From contig JAGLZV010000081.1 in assembly GCA_023131215.1 (NCBI GenBank), positions 1 to 13,093 on the forward strand: 13,093 bases of DNA, in the 5' to 3' direction. This DNA is from Candidatus Methanophagales archaeon (GTDB lineage: Archaea > Halobacteriota > Syntropharchaeia > Alkanophagales > Methanospirareceae). The position numbers were made by a program, and so were the translations under genes. The notes beneath the pieces are model-generated. The model was not told where the DNA came from and ran no database searches. It was given only the letters and a program-made list of their open reading frames with translations. Shown here in pieces: positions 12,471 through 13,093 of this stretch. Numbering within the stretch: position 1 is the first letter of the stretch; every line of letters begins with the position of its first letter.

Positions 12471-13093
12471 ATGAAGTCAAAACCTTTAATTTATGGATTA
12501 ATGTTGGTATTAGCAGTTGCCGGGATAATTTTTATCAGCGGATGCATTCAGCAGCCAACACCCTCTAAACCCGAAGTATCCACATTGAAAACAGAACCCG
12601 TAGATTTATCCGGTGTTCAAACAGAAAAGCTGAGTTTCATAAACCACTACTCCTTAAATCCTCTAAATGTCACCTTACAAGTTCCGCAGTATAACCTGCC
12701 ATTGAAAACCGAGGAAATATCTAATTTCAACGATTTCTCTACAAAAATTCCGTTAGACGAAGATGCTTCACGACTGCTGGAAAAGAACGGTTTTGTAGTT
12801 ATCGGCAACCCATTCAACCCCGAGGGAGAATCTATTACAGAGCCTTATAAAACGTTAAAAGAGAAGGAAATACCTGTTTTTATCACTTCTGATTCGTTAT
12901 TACATCTTTATCATATCCAATTTGATGAAACGCTCAGACAAATTGAGGAACGAGAATTTTACGATACAATATGGGAAATCAGCATGGAATTACTGAATGA
13001 TTCCGTAGAAAATTATAACAATTATAGTGGCGACTTAAAAGAAGCATCAAAAAGAAACGTCGCCTATTTCGCAGTTGGATTGAGTTTGTTACA
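12471..13093 (+). CDS. DUF3160-type lipoprotein, 3' end outside window
   Basis: The frame is open from the ATG at 12471 to the window end (207 complete codons). The N-terminus is a lipoprotein signal: MKSKPL, a hydrophobic stretch, then the lipobox ISGC at residues 22-25 followed by a Pro/Thr/Ser-rich linker (QQPTPSKPEVST), so the mature protein would be anchored through Cys25 on the outer face of the membrane. The mature part contains NGFVVIGNP, EIPVFITSDSLLHLYHIQFDE and WEISMELLNDS, which match the start of DUF3160 proteins, large surface proteins of unknown function in archaea and some bacteria. Only the first part of the expected length is present. A TATA box about 30 bases upstream supports the start. 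Confidence 0.75.
   Translation, partial: MKSKPLIYGLMLVLAVAGIIFISGCIQQPTPSKPEVSTLKTEPVDLSGVQTEKLSFINHYSLNPLNVTLQVPQYNLPLKTEEISNFNDFSTKIPLDEDASRLLEKNGFVVIGNPFNPEGESITEPYKTLKEKEIPVFITSDSLLHLYHIQFDETLRQIEEREFYDTIWEISMELLNDSVENYNNYSGDLKEASKRNVAYFAVGLSLL

Overview
The window reads as ordinary archaeal chromosome, most likely from a methanogen-related euryarchaeon. Markers are a phosphoseryl-tRNA synthetase (SepS), RadB, a stand-alone Bud32 kinase, a UPF0282 metallo-hydrolase, archaeal TATA boxes and Shine-Dalgarno motifs ending in GGTGAT. SepS occurs in methanogens, Archaeoglobus and anaerobic methane/alkane oxidisers. The intergenic style (short AAACCTTT-type palindromes) and mix of families would fit an ANME-1/Syntrophoarchaea-like lineage, but this placement is an inference.

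Layout. Positions 1-87 hold the tail of an ASKHA-type ATPase that converges on radB (102-845, minus). A two-repeat MgtE/SLC41-like cation transporter (942-2288, minus) lies upstream of radB on the same strand. Divergent from it is a two-gene operon of an AroQ chorismate mutase and a RimI-like acetyltransferase (2496-3275, plus), which converges on sepS (3330-4934, minus). A regulatory region of about 330 bp separates sepS from two consecutive cysteine-peptidase genes on the plus strand, a CHAP/NlpC-like protein (5267-6388) and a papain-family protein (6626-7543). Then come a short MscS channel (7663-8196), a membrane-anchored protein on the minus strand (8222-9277), a PEGA plus Ig-like ORF with no usable start (9272-9832), and a COG2426-type small membrane protein (9911-10405). 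A minus-strand cluster UPF0282 - DsrE-like - bud32 (12378 to 10476) follows, and the window ends inside a DUF3160-type lipoprotein gene (12471 onward).

The most unusual feature is the 5' leader shared by the two peptidase genes. About 130-170 bp is repeated before each gene, down to the ribosome binding site, while the proteins are unrelated in sequence. Both copies can fold into a closing stem (with a G-U to A-U change between copies), a conserved asymmetric internal loop, a variable apical stem and a downstream GCGC hairpin. Copy 1 carries a palindromic insert at the tip of the variable stem and sits behind a perfect 8-bp inverted repeat next to a TATA box. This is a candidate undescribed cis-regulatory RNA, possibly a riboswitch, controlling a pair of cysteine peptidases.

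A second theme is a dispersed short palindromic element of the AAACCTTT...CTTTAxCAAA type. It lies between radB and the transporter, at the 3' ends of several genes (with stop codons inside hairpins), and as the insert in leader copy 1. No tRNA, rRNA, CRISPR array or insertion sequence was seen.
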